A DNA stretch of 64,000 nt from Streptomyces sp. NBC_00523. Lineage in GTDB: Bacteria > Actinomycetota > Actinomycetes > Streptomycetales > Streptomycetaceae. Below the pieces are notes generated by a model. It was not told the DNA's origin, did not search any database, and saw only the letters and a program-made list of their open reading frames with translations. The stretch is from the NCBI RefSeq assembly GCF_036346615.1, contig NZ_CP107836.1, positions 5,704,001 to 5,768,000 on the forward strand. Direction: 5' to 3'. This document shows, one piece after another, positions 1-10,474 of this stretch. Within the stretch, counting starts at the first letter, position 1. Every line of letters starts with the position of its first letter. A program made the position numbers and the translations under genes.

Positions 1-803
1 AGATACGGCGCCAGGTCCGGCAGCACCGAGACGCCCAGGGTCTGGACCTCGCCCACGGCGACCGCCGCGGCGAACGTCGCCCACAGCGAGCGCAGCCCGC
101 CGAGGACGACGACCACGAGGGACAGCATCAGCACGTTCTCGGAGGTGCCGGGCCCGGGGCCGATGATCGGCGCCCCGAGGACGCCCGCCGCACCGGCCAG
201 CGCGCCCGCCGCCGCGAGCACTCCGGTGTGCACGGCGCGGGGGTTGTGGCCGGTGGCGGCGAGCATCTGGGGGTCGTCCGCCGACGCGCGGACCGCCGCG
301 CCCACCCGGGTCCGGGTGAGCACCCACGTACCGAAGGCCGCCAGGACGACGGCCATGGCGATGAAGCAGAGCCGGTAGGCGGGGTAGCGGTGGCCCAGCA
401 GGTGGACCGAGGAGTCGAGCGCGCCGGGGACGCGCACCGGCAGCTCGTCCGCCCCGAAGAACTGGATCAGCAGGTCCCCGCCGACGAGGGCGATCCCGAA
501 CGTCAGCAGGGCCTGCGCCAGATGCCCACGCCGGGCGAGCGGAACCGTGGCGGCGGAGAGCCCCGCCCCGGCGAGGGCCGCGGCCGCCGTTCCGGCCGCG
601 AGCCCGAGGGCGAGGCCGCCCCACGTTCCGTCGCTCAGCTCGGCGCCGGTGTAGGCACCGATCGCGTACAGCATGCCGTGCGAGAGGTTCAGTACGCCGG
701 CCGTGCCGAACGCGAGACTCAGGCCGGCGGCGACGACGAACAGCAGCAGCCCGTAGGCCACGCCGTCCACCGCCGGCACGAGGTGGGCATCGAGCAGATC
801 CAT
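1..803 (-). CDS. Branched-chain amino acid-type ABC transporter permease (LivH-like), 3' end outside window
   Basis: This is an inner-membrane permease of a LivFGHMK-type importer for branched-chain amino acids, urea or short amides. The reading frame starts MDLLDAHLVPAVDGVAYGLL and stays open for 267 codons to the window edge, so the C-terminus is missing. It is a chain of hydrophobic segments and contains the LivH-like stretch FGTAGVLNLSHGMLYAIGAY near residues 33-52, where the N-L-S-H-G signature of LivH proteins is visible. The start ATG (803-801) lies one base after the stop of the upstream binding-protein gene, so the two are surely cotranscribed and perhaps translationally coupled. The second permease and the ATPases would lie further left. 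The substrate cannot be read from the sequence. Confidence 0.88.
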   Translation of the reverse strand, partial: MDLLDAHLVPAVDGVAYGLLLFVVAAGLSLAFGTAGVLNLSHGMLYAIGAYTGAELSDGTWGGLALGLAAGTAAAALAGAGLSAATVPLARRGHLAQALLTFGIALVGGDLLIQFFGADELPVRVPGALDSSVHLLGHRYPAYRLCFIAMAVVLAAFGTWVLTRTRVGAAVRASADDPQMLAATGHNPRAVHTGVLAAAGALAGAAGVLGAPIIGPGPGTSENVLMLSLVVVVLGGLRSLWATFAAAVAVGEVQTLGVSVLPDLAPY

Positions 804-804
804 G

Positions 805-2025
805 TCAGCCGCCGAGCGTCGCCAGGTCCTGGACCATGACGTTGGACAGCTGGTTGCCGTCCGGACGCACCTGGCGCAGGTACCACGTCTGCACCGGGGC
901 GTGCGCCTTCTCGCTGAACTCCCAGTTGCCGCGCGGGCTGTCGATCTGGCCGAGGCTCGCGATGGCCTTGTTGATCGTCTGCGGGGTCACGTCACCCTGC
1001 TTCGCGGCGTCCGCGATCGCCTTGTCGAGCACGGCGGCCGCGTCGTAGGACGACATGGCGTACGTGGTCGGCTGGGTGTCGTGCTCGGCGGTCCAGTCGG
1101 CGGCGAACTTGCGGTTGGCCGCGTTGTCGAGGTCCGGCGCGTAGTTCAGGACGGAGTAGATGCCCTTGGCGGCCTGGCCCTCGGCCTGGAGCACGCTGCC
1201 CTCGGTGACGAAGGCGGTGTACAGCGGCAGGTCGGCGACGTCGGACTGCGCGTACTGCTTGGCGAAGTCGATCGCGGCCTTGCCGGCGTAGAAGCAGTAG
1301 ACCGCCTTGGCGTCGGTCTTGGCGATCTCCGCGAAGTACGGCATGAAGTTGGTCGTCTTCGGGAACGGCGTCCACTTGGTCTTGCCGTCCGGGTTGGCGA
1401 GCTTGCCGCCGATGCGCTTGAACTCGTCGGTGAAGCCGCGCAGTTCGTCGTAGCCGCCCTGGTAGTCCGGTCCGATCGCGTAGACCGGGCCGTCCACCTT
1501 CTCCTTGACGTACGGGGCGATGGCCCTGCCCGGCTCGTCGGACATGAAGCTCGTCGTCCACACGTACTCGGGGTCCTTGACCTCGGGACGGGCGTTGGAG
1601 CCGAGGAAGGGGATCTTCGCCTGGCCGACCAGCGGCAGCACCGCGTTGACCGAGCCACCGCTGACCAGGCCGGTCAGCACGTCGACCTTGTCCTTCTTGA
1701 CCAGCTTGGTGGCGGCCGGCACGGCGGTCGGCGGACCGTCGCCCTCGTCGGCCACGATGAGGTCGACCTTGCGCCCGCCCAGCTTGTTGTCGTGCGTCTT
1801 CAGGTACAGCTGGAAGCCGTCGCGCAGGTCGGTGCCGACCGGCTTGTAGGTGCCGGAAAGCGAGGCGACCAGGCCGACCTTGACGGTCTCGTCGCCGGAG
1901 CCGCTGTCGCTGCTGCACCCGGTGACGGCGGCCAGGCCGAGGGCGAGTGCGGCGGCACCGACGGGCCGGACGAATCTGCGGTGGCGGGTGCGGCGGGGTA
2001 TGTCGAAGAACATGAGTGCTCTCAT
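805..2025 (-). CDS. ABC transporter substrate-binding lipoprotein (Peripla_BP_6, LivJ/LivK-like)
   Basis: This is the extracytoplasmic binding component of the adjacent LivH-type importer. The N-terminus is a lipoprotein signal: a basic n-region (RRTRHRRF), a hydrophobic core, and a lipobox ending AVTGC, followed by a Ser/Gly/Asp-rich tether. The mature protein begins KVGLVASLSGTYKPVGTDLRDG, opening the type I periplasmic-binding fold of leucine, amide and urea binding proteins. Three starts are possible: TTG at 2043, ATG at 2025 and ATG at 2013. None has a strong ribosome site. I chose 2025 (406 aa); a GAGAG element before 2013 makes that a real alternative. The cvnA-cvnB pair lies 84 bases upstream on the same strand, behind a hairpin. 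Confidence 0.9.
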   Translation of the reverse strand: MRALMFFDIPRRTRHRRFVRPVGAAALALGLAAVTGCSSDSGSGDETVKVGLVASLSGTYKPVGTDLRDGFQLYLKTHDNKLGGRKVDLIVADEGDGPPTAVPAATKLVKKDKVDVLTGLVSGGSVNAVLPLVGQAKIPFLGSNARPEVKDPEYVWTTSFMSDEPGRAIAPYVKEKVDGPVYAIGPDYQGGYDELRGFTDEFKRIGGKLANPDGKTKWTPFPKTTNFMPYFAEIAKTDAKAVYCFYAGKAAIDFAKQYAQSDVADLPLYTAFVTEGSVLQAEGQAAKGIYSVLNYAPDLDNAANRKFAADWTAEHDTQPTTYAMSSYDAAAVLDKAIADAAKQGDVTPQTINKAIASLGQIDSPRGNWEFSEKAHAPVQTWYLRQVRPDGNQLSNVMVQDLATLGG

Positions 2026-2051
2026 CGGGGGAGTGTCGGACAACGGTGTGA

Positions 2052-2082
2052 CCCGACCGCGGAGTCGGCTCCGCGGACGGGT
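2052..2082 (-). terminator. Hairpin between cvnB and the importer binding-protein gene
   Basis: An inverted repeat with arms CCGCGGAG and CTCCGCGG around a 4-base loop (2057-2076) sits in the 84-base gap, with partly complementary flanks. There is no T-run. It could be a partial terminator or processing site that sets the ratio of sensor to transporter transcripts. That role is inferred. Confidence 0.4.
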
Positions 2083-2109
2083 CGGTACGACCGTGGGGGG
2101 ACGGCCGGG

Positions 2110-2511
2110 TCAGTGCGTGGGGGAGTGCGAGGAACGGACCTGGGGGGACAGCGAGTCACCGACCTGGTTGATCAGCTCGGACATCATGTAGCTGACCTCG
2201 CCGATGTCCGCGTCCCTGGTGGTCATGACCAGGAGCGAGGCGCCGCTGGAGACGGCCATGGAGAACATGTAGCCGCCCTCCATCGCGGTGAGGCTGTGCT
2301 CCACCGGGTCGGTGTCGGTGAGCTGGGCGGCCGCGGACAGCAGGTTCACGACGCCGGAGGCGATGGCGGCCAGCCGGTCGGCGTCGTCGCGCTCCACGCC
2401 GGTGTACGCGAGCGCGAGTCCGTCCACGGACACGGCTATCGCCTGGGTGACCTCCGGGATGCGTCCGGCGAAGTCGCTCAGGATCCAGCTCAGGTCGGTG
2501 GGTGAGGTCAT
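2110..2511 (-). CDS. Roadblock/LC7 domain protein (CvnB-type, conservon 1)
   Basis: This 133-residue protein consists of one Roadblock/LC7 fold (about residues 5-110), beginning with the family signature DLSWILSDFAGRIPEVTQAI and SVDGLALAY. In conservons CvnB partners a histidine-kinase-like CvnA and a small GTPase CvnD. The start ATG overlaps the stop of cvnA by four bases (ATGA), so the two are translationally coupled. Unlike the two other conservons in this window, no DUF742 (CvnC) or GTPase (CvnD) gene follows; an ABC importer does. The cytoplasmic scaffold role is family knowledge; the link to the importer is inferred from gene order. Confidence 0.88.
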   Translation of the reverse strand: MTSPTDLSWILSDFAGRIPEVTQAIAVSVDGLALAYTGVERDDADRLAAIASGVVNLLSAAAQLTDTDPVEHSLTAMEGGYMFSMAVSSGASLLVMTTRDADIGEVSYMMSELINQVGDSLSPQVRSSHSPTH

Positions 2512-4877
2512 TTCTTGGTCCGTTCGGTGTCGTCATTGTTGGCGGGACGCCCGCGGGGGTTCGTGCTCCGGCTGATGCCCTGGGTGTAGGCCGCCAGGAC
2601 GTCGGATACCTGCCGGGAGTCCCGGCGGCGGGGGGTCGGCCGCGGCGCACCGGCGCCGGACCGCTGCTCGGTGGCGGCCCGTTTCTCCCGTACGGGCCAC
2701 TGCTGGGGCGCGGTGCGCTTGCGGACCGGGAGGCCGGAGGCGCTGACGCCCGCGATGCGCGAGGCCGGCTCGTCGTGCACGGGATGCGGGGCGGGCGCGT
2801 CGGCGGCGTCCGTACGGGCCGGGGCCTCGTGCTCCTCGCGCGTGCCCGGGGCCGCCGGTCTGCCGGGGCGGGCGCCGACGCCCGCGCCGACCGGGCGGCC
2901 GCCCCGTCCGCGTACGGTGTCCTGCTTCCGGCGCGTGACGACCGTGCGGGGCGACTCGAAGCCGTTCTCCGTCGGCATGGCCGGTTCCTCGGACACCTCG
3001 GCCAGCACCTCCTTGGGGAGGGTGACCTCGGCGATGGTGCCGGGGCCCGAGGAGTCGCGCAGCTCGACAACGATGCCGTGCCGGGCGGCAAGCCGCGCCA
3101 CCACGTGCAGACCCATGGACCGCACGTCCCCGATGCCCGCCTTCGGCTCGCGCAGCCCGGCGTTGAGCACGGCGCGGCGGTCCGCCGAGATGCCCACGCC
3201 CTCGTCCACGATCTGGACGACGGCCCGGTCCCAGAGCCGCCAGACGGCGACCCCGACCTGGGCGTCGGGCGGGGAGAAGCGGGTGGCGTTGTCGAGGAGC
3301 TCCGCCAGGATGTGCGCGACGTCGTGCACGGCGCGGGCGGCGATGCCGATGCCCGCCTCGATCGCGCCGAGGGACACCCGGTCGAAGCGCTCGATCTGCT
3401 GGGCCGCCGCGACGATGACGGTGGAGCAGCCGATGTCGGCGGAGCGCACCCGGGCGTTGCCGTAACCACCCAGCACCAGCAGGTTGTTGGTGTTGCGCTC
3501 CATGCGGATCGCGAGGTGGTCGAGCGCGAAGAGCGTCTTCATGCGCTCCGGGTCGGCCTCGTCGCGCTGCACCGTGTCCAGTTCGGACACCATGACGCTG
3601 GTCAGCTGGGCGCCCCGGCGGGCGACCCGGACCAGGGTCTCGGCGAACTGCTCGTGCACCCGGGCCTGTTCGGCCGCGAGGCGCACCGCCTCGTGGTGGA
3701 CGGCGTTGAACGCCTCGCCGACCTCACCGATCTCGTCGCCGCTGGTGGTCTCGACGGGGTTGCCGGTGCGTTCGGCGACCTGCTCCGGTGTGGCGCCGCT
3801 CAGCGCGCCGGGCTGGGACAGCTCGCTCATGACGGCGGGCAGCCGGGTGTGGGCCACCTCGTGCGCGGCGTTGCGCAGGTCGCGCAGCCGGCGGATCATG
3901 ACCCGGCCCAGGCGGACGGCGACGAGGACGACACCGACCAGGGTCAGCAGCACGAGGGCGACCTCGCCGCCGGCGGTCCAGAGCAGCCTGGTGCGTTCGG
4001 CGTCGACAGTGGCGGCGACGGACTCGTCGATCCGCTCCTCCACCTGGTGCAGCAGGGTCTGGCGGTCGTCGGACGCCTCCTGCCACTCCTTCGAGGTGAC
4101 GCCGATCGGCTTGCTGGTGTCCGTGCGGCCGATCCGGTCTTCCAGCTTGCGGGACTCCAGGGCCTTCGGGCCGGAGAGGGTGCGCTCCAGCCAGGTCCGC
4201 CACTCGCTCGGCCCGAGGCTGAACATCACGCCGGTCGACTCGGTGTAGCCGAGCCGGCTCGCGTCGAAGGTGCGCTGGGACGCCGCGGTGAAACCACCCG
4301 CGGCCTGCGCCCTCATGACGGTGATCTGCTGTTGCGCGGTGTGCTCGGCGGCCTCGGACAGGGCCGCGGCCGCGCGGATGCGGTCGGCGATGTCGGCGTC
4401 GACACCGTCGGCCTGCGCGATGCCGTCGCGGTAGCCGTTGAGGTCGGCGATCACGATCCGGTAGCCGAAGGCGAGCGCGGAGATGGTAGTGCTGCCCGAG
4501 CGCACCTGGGCGCGCAGGGCGGGGAGTTCATCGATGAAGCGGTCGATGCGGTCCAGTGATTCCCGGGCGCTGCCCGGCACCTCGGAGAGTCCGCCGGCGC
4601 GGCTCTTGAAGGCGGCGATGCTCTTGTCGGTCGCGTCGGAGCTCGCCTGGAAGGCGGACGAGTCCCCCTGATCGGAGACCAGGGCGGTGGCGGCCGCGCG
4701 CTCACGCTGCAACTGGTGAGTTAAATCGGCTGCGCCGGCGGAGACGGCGACCATGTCGGCGAGCCGGTTCGCCTGGAGTGCCTGGTTGGTGGCGGGTGCG
4801 AGGGCCAGGGCCGAGAACGTGACCGCGACGGTCAGGGGAGCGGTGACCAGCAGGACGAGGCGGCGATTGATTTTCAC
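2508..4877 (-). CDS. Sensor histidine kinase-like protein with nitrate/nitrite-sensing (NIT) domain (CvnA-type, conservon 1)
   Basis: This 789-residue membrane protein has a first transmembrane segment near residues 7-29 and then a long extracellular helical region of NIT type. That region contains the family-like LQRERAAATALVSDQGDSS around residues 56-74. A second membrane segment (GEVALVLLTLVGVVLVAV) leads into a HAMP-like linker. A GHKL ATPase domain follows, with an N-box (ELLDNATRFSPPDAQV) and a G1 box (VDEGVGIS). The C-terminal 150 residues are charged and Pro/Arg-rich. No clear phospho-acceptor H-box is visible, as is usual in CvnA proteins. The start ATG at 4877 follows 491 noncoding bases, so the operon promoter should lie there. 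NIT domains sense nitrate or nitrite in characterised examples; here the ligand is inferred. Confidence 0.88.
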   Translation of the reverse strand: MKINRRLVLLVTAPLTVAVTFSALALAPATNQALQANRLADMVAVSAGAADLTHQLQRERAAATALVSDQGDSSAFQASSDATDKSIAAFKSRAGGLSEVPGSARESLDRIDRFIDELPALRAQVRSGSTTISALAFGYRIVIADLNGYRDGIAQADGVDADIADRIRAAAALSEAAEHTAQQQITVMRAQAAGGFTAASQRTFDASRLGYTESTGVMFSLGPSEWRTWLERTLSGPKALESRKLEDRIGRTDTSKPIGVTSKEWQEASDDRQTLLHQVEERIDESVAATVDAERTRLLWTAGGEVALVLLTLVGVVLVAVRLGRVMIRRLRDLRNAAHEVAHTRLPAVMSELSQPGALSGATPEQVAERTGNPVETTSGDEIGEVGEAFNAVHHEAVRLAAEQARVHEQFAETLVRVARRGAQLTSVMVSELDTVQRDEADPERMKTLFALDHLAIRMERNTNNLLVLGGYGNARVRSADIGCSTVIVAAAQQIERFDRVSLGAIEAGIGIAARAVHDVAHILAELLDNATRFSPPDAQVGVAVWRLWDRAVVQIVDEGVGISADRRAVLNAGLREPKAGIGDVRSMGLHVVARLAARHGIVVELRDSSGPGTIAEVTLPKEVLAEVSEEPAMPTENGFESPRTVVTRRKQDTVRGRGGRPVGAGVGARPGRPAAPGTREEHEAPARTDAADAPAPHPVHDEPASRIAGVSASGLPVRKRTAPQQWPVREKRAATEQRSGAGAPRPTPRRRDSRQVSDVLAAYTQGISRSTNPRGRPANNDDTERTKK

Positions 4878-5325
4878 TGCGCGGCTCCGTCGCCGGAACC
4901 GGGCTTGAGTATCGGTGACACGCAGATACCTGTTAACGGGTTGTGGGGTGTCGGTAGGGACGCTCGTACGTCGTGCGCACAGTTACGAATGGGACGGGTG
5001 GGGTGGGTGGGGCTCGCATTGCGCGGCTTGATCCTATGCCTAGTGCACAACGCCGGATGCGTGCAGCGCCGAAAATTTGCGTTCAGTTAGCTGTGTGAAA
5101 GCGGTCGGATTCGGTCAAGTCTGGCTGTGGCGTGCCTGATTGGCCCCAGTGTGCACGGGCTGAAAGCCTCCACACAGATGCGCGAAGTCGGGAGGATTCG
5201 CGTCCGATTAGCGAAGGCGATGACGGGGAACCGCGCCCCGCACCGCGGCGAACAGGCCATACTGGAAAGGCACATGACCTCCACGGCACGCCGCCTTGAC
5301 GTGATGTATGACGGCAGCATGACAA
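4878..5325. other. Noncoding region upstream of conservon 1
   Basis: This stretch separates the minus-strand cvnA start from the terminator of the upstream UvrA-like gene. It is richer in A and T than the surrounding genes and must hold the cvnA promoter on the minus strand. ORFs of 60-114 codons cross it in several frames, but none has a ribosome site, a recognisable domain or an actinomycete codon pattern. I therefore call no gene here. A CATACT hexamer at about 5257 could be a plus-strand -10 box, but nothing convincing follows it. Confidence 0.5.
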
Positions 5326-5357
5326 CGCCCGCCCGGCCACCACGGGCCGGGCGGGCG
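5326..5357 (-). terminator. GC-rich terminator hairpin after the UvrA-like gene
   Basis: A perfect 13-base-pair stem (5326-5338 pairing with 5345-5357, sequence CGCCCGCCCGGCC) with a 6-base loop lies 12 bases past the stop codon. There is no T-run, as is common for Streptomyces terminators. Confidence 0.75.
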
Positions 5358-5368
5358 AGGGGAGTTGC

Positions 5369-7744
<2,376 letters not shown>

Positions 7745-7825
7745 GGTGTCTCCCTGAATTGGCGGAGCCGTCGCGCAGCCCCGTCGTCGCCCCCGGCTCA
7801 GCGGCGGCCTTCCCCGTTCACGCCG

Positions 7826-8275
7826 TCACGCTAGCGGCGTCCCCGGCAGCGGTGCTTCTCGATTCCTGACCGGCCGCGTCACCTGCTTCGCCACACAGGA
7901 CGGCAGGCCCGCGGTGGCCTGCGCCGCCTCCTGCCGGTAGACGCTCGGCGGCATCCCGACCAGCTCCGTGAAGCGCGTGCTGAACGTGCCGAGCGAGGAG
8001 CAGCCGACCGCGAAGCACACCTCGGTGACGCTCAGGTCCCCCCGGCGCAGCAGCGTCATCGCGCGCTCGATGCGCCGGGTCATGAGGTAGCCGTACGGGG
8101 ATTCCCCGTACGCCCTCCGGAACTCGCGGCTGAGGTGCCCCGCCGACATGTGCGCGCCGCGCGCCAGCGCCTCGACGTTCAGCGGCTGGGCGTACTCGCG
8201 GTCGATCCGGTCGCGGACCCGGCGCAGCCGCGCGAGGTCGCGCAGGTTCTGCGCGGCGTCGGATTTGCTCGTCAC
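7826..8275 (-). CDS. Short AraC-family transcriptional regulator
   Basis: This 149-residue protein is essentially only the two-helix-turn-helix AraC DNA-binding domain (about residues 15-115). It contains RDRIDREYAQPLNVEALARG, then MSAGHLSREFRRAYGESPYGYLMTRR, then FAVGCSSLGTFSTRF and GMPPSVYR. There is no sensory domain. I placed the start at GTG 8275 (VTSKSDAAQN) because the open frame further upstream reads into arginine/proline-rich low-complexity sequence and overlaps the preceding gene. It lies directly before the UvrA-like gene and may control it; small AraC proteins next to stress or drug-response genes are common in Streptomyces, but that link is inferred. Confidence 0.82.
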   Translation of the reverse strand: MTSKSDAAQNLRDLARLRRVRDRIDREYAQPLNVEALARGAHMSAGHLSREFRRAYGESPYGYLMTRRIERAMTLLRRGDLSVTEVCFAVGCSSLGTFSTRFTELVGMPPSVYRQEAAQATAGLPSCVAKQVTRPVRNREAPLPGTPLA

Positions 8276-8327
8276 GCCCGAAGCGTACGTCGTGGGGGAG
8301 CGGCCCGCCGGGTGTCGCACCCCGCGA

Positions 8328-9407
8328 TCAGGTGCGGGTGGCCGTGTCGCAGCCGGCGGCGTCCCGGTCCGCCATGCGCTCGTCCATCGAGGTGCCCCGC
8401 TCGTACGGGTCGACCCGCGTGGCGCCGTCCGAGGGCCCCGGCTCCTTCTCGAACTCGGGACGGAAGTAGCCGGTGGTGTTCTCACAGCCCCCGTTGGCGG
8501 CGTCCAGCCGGTACGACGTCAGCGCGAAGGTCCCCGGTGTGCCGATCACCTTGTCCGGGTCGTCCCAGCTCATCACGATCTCGCGGCGGGCGATCGTACG
8601 GGCGACCTCGTCGCTGCCCCCGGACGCCCGCACGACGGCGTAGACGAAGGTGACGTCGGCGGTGACCTCGACCGCGCCCGCCTCGCCCTCCCGGTAGGTG
8701 AGCGCGCCCCGCGTCTTGATCACGTCACCGGCCAGGCGCGCGTACGACGGGTCGAAGCGGCTGAACAGCAGCAGCGGGTCGTTCGTCCGGCTCGGGGTGT
8801 CGAAGGACGTCGTCAGGTACTCCTTGATGCCGGGCTGCTTCGTGTTGAGGGCCGCGATGGCCTTCACCGGCCGTTCCCCGCGCAGCACCGCCGGATCGAG
8901 CCCGGCGTCGGAGAGGAAGGCCAGGCTGCTGTCGAGCGCGTCGGACACCTGCTTCTCGCTCATCCACCCGGTCGCCCGCGCCGAGGGCATCGTGATCCCG
9001 GCCGTCCCGGCGGCCCAGTGCTCCGCCGGAGACCCCTTGAACGGGTCGTCCAGGGTGGGCCGCCCGGGCGTCGCCGCCGTGGAGCCGCCCCCGCCGGGGA
9101 AGCCGAGCCAGCCGGCCGCCCGGCCCGGGACCAGCGCCACGACGAACAGCGCGACGACGACCACCAGGCCCACCACGTACCAGATCCTGCCGCGTCGCCG
9201 GGGCGGCTGGTGGGTGCGCCATCCCGGGGGCGGGCCGGTCTCCTCGCGCAGCCGCTGGGTCACCATCCGGGCCCGGGCGGACGGCTCCTCGGGGGCGCCG
9301 GGGGTGCCGGCCTCGGCCTCCCGCAGGAAGCGCTCCCACTCCTCGTCCGGTATGGATGACCCGCCCGTGCCCACGCTGCGCCCCCGCTGATCCGTTTTCC
9401 GTATCAT
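8328..9407 (-). CDS. Conserved actinomycete membrane protein of unknown function
   Basis: This 359-residue bitopic protein has a cytoplasmic N-terminus of about 80 residues, rich in Arg, Glu and Pro. It starts MIRKTDQRGRSVGTGGSSIP and contains PDEEWERFLREAEAG. One transmembrane helix follows (WYVVGLVVVVALFVVALVPG), then an extracellular domain of about 250 residues with no catalytic motif I recognise. I chose ATG 9407 over GTG 9437 because a strong hairpin (9412-9444) would otherwise fall inside the coding start. The overall plan resembles Streptomyces SCO-type conserved membrane proteins of unknown function. Nothing around it reveals its role. Confidence 0.75.
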   Translation of the reverse strand: MIRKTDQRGRSVGTGGSSIPDEEWERFLREAEAGTPGAPEEPSARARMVTQRLREETGPPPGWRTHQPPRRRGRIWYVVGLVVVVALFVVALVPGRAAGWLGFPGGGGSTAATPGRPTLDDPFKGSPAEHWAAGTAGITMPSARATGWMSEKQVSDALDSSLAFLSDAGLDPAVLRGERPVKAIAALNTKQPGIKEYLTTSFDTPSRTNDPLLLFSRFDPSYARLAGDVIKTRGALTYREGEAGAVEVTADVTFVYAVVRASGGSDEVARTIARREIVMSWDDPDKVIGTPGTFALTSYRLDAANGGCENTTGYFRPEFEKEPGPSDGATRVDPYERGTSMDERMADRDAAGCDTATRT

Positions 9408-9411
9408 CACA

Positions 9412-9444
9412 CAGCCCGGTGACACCGAAGTGCGCACCGGGCTG
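9412..9444 (-). terminator. Terminator hairpin after the DUF574 methyltransferase gene
   Basis: Ten-base arms CAGCCCGGTG (9412-9421) and CACCGGGCTG (9435-9444) are perfectly complementary and lie 21 bases past the methyltransferase stop, ending just before the next start codon. Confidence 0.65.
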
Positions 9445-9464
9445 CCGTGGTTGGGCTCCGCGCG

Positions 9465-10280
9465 TTACGGCTTGCGGCCGACCGCGACATAGCCGGGGGT
9501 GACGATCTCGCCGGTGCCGGGGACCGGCTCGCCGAGCTCGGGGTGCCAGGCCTCGGCGGCGACGATGCCGGGCTCCACGATCTCAAGACCGTCGAAGAAC
9601 GAGGCGAACTGGTCGCGCGTGCGCGGCGCGAGCGTCAGGGTGTTGGCCTTGTACATCTTGTCGACCTCGCGCGCCTCCTCCGGGTGGAAGTCGGCGGTGA
9701 TCTGCGAGACGACCATGTAGCTGCCGGGGGCGAGCACGTCGGTCAGCCGGCGCACCAGCTCGTACGCGCCGTCCTCGTCGCTCACGAAGTGGAGCAGCGC
9801 GATCATCGACAGCGCGACCGGCTTGCTGAAGTCCAGTGTCTTGCCCGCGTGTTCGAGGATGGTGTCGACGTTGCGCGCGTCGGCCTGCACGTAGTCGATG
9901 ACGCCCTCGGGCGTGCCCTTGAGCAGCGCCGCGGCGTGGGCCAGGACGATCGGGTCGTTGTCGCAGTAGACGACCCGGGTTGCGGGGGCGGCCTCCTGGG
10001 CCACCTGGTGCAGGTTGGGCTCGGTGGGTATCCCGGTGCCGATGTCGAGGAACTGGCGGACGCCGTGGGTGGACAGCCAGCGCGTCGCGCGGTGCATGAA
10101 GGCGCGGTTGATCTTCGCCATCACCGGGACGTTCGGCTCGACGGCCAGCATCTGACGGCCCATGGCCTCGTCCACCGGGTAGTTGTCCTTGCCGCCCAGG
10201 AACCAGTCGTACATCCGCGCGGGATGCGGCTTGCTGGTGTCGATGAGCGGGGCGGTGGGGTCGTTCTCCGGTCGGGACAT
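9465..10280 (-). CDS. SAM-dependent methyltransferase, DUF574 family
   Basis: This 271-residue protein has a Rossmann methyltransferase fold of the large actinomycete DUF574 family, in which most members have no assigned substrate. Family marks are ARMYDWFLGGKDNYPVDEA near residues 22-40, the SAM motif FLDIGTGIPTEPNLHQVAQ around 78-96, and VVYCDNDPIVLAHA as motif II. ATG 10280 is preferred over TTG 10286 because a GGAG lies eight bases before it. Streptomyces often carries dozens of copies, frequently near developmental regulators or transporter genes. It is transcribed divergently from the lipase gene across a 194-base region that holds several TTAC/GTAA repeats. Confidence 0.88.
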   Translation of the reverse strand: MSRPENDPTAPLIDTSKPHPARMYDWFLGGKDNYPVDEAMGRQMLAVEPNVPVMAKINRAFMHRATRWLSTHGVRQFLDIGTGIPTEPNLHQVAQEAAPATRVVYCDNDPIVLAHAAALLKGTPEGVIDYVQADARNVDTILEHAGKTLDFSKPVALSMIALLHFVSDEDGAYELVRRLTDVLAPGSYMVVSQITADFHPEEAREVDKMYKANTLTLAPRTRDQFASFFDGLEIVEPGIVAAEAWHPELGEPVPGTGEIVTPGYVAVGRKP

Positions 10281-10378
10281 GGCCAACTCCAGGGTGCGGG
10301 AGGTGCTGCGGATGATCAGCTCGGGCCCACCTTAAGCAACTCCGCCGCGGAGCAGGGAGAGTTCGGTCGCCGATGACA

Positions 10379-10418
10379 GTTACCAATGCGTAACTTACTC
10401 ATGGGTTACCACCGGTAA
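10379..10418. promoter_or_regulatory. Cluster of TTAC/GTAA inverted repeats in a divergent promoter
   Basis: The dyads GTTAC-6-GTAAC (10379-10394) and TTACC-3-GGTAA (10406-10418) lie side by side, with another TTAC between them at 10395. They sit about 60-95 bases before the lipase start and about 100 bases before the methyltransferase start. A TTAGCT element at about 10429 could be the lipase -10 box. The regulator is unknown. Confidence 0.5.
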
Positions 10419-10474
10419 GCCCCGCTGTTAGCTTGCGCTCACCCGTACTTCCGGAGCAGAGCGAGGAGTGAGCC

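Noticed and set aside
5083..5343. An 86-codon minus-strand ORF in the gap before conservon 1
   Set aside because: It has no ribosome site, no domain, odd Cys/Arg-rich composition, and it runs into the terminator hairpin of the UvrA-like gene.
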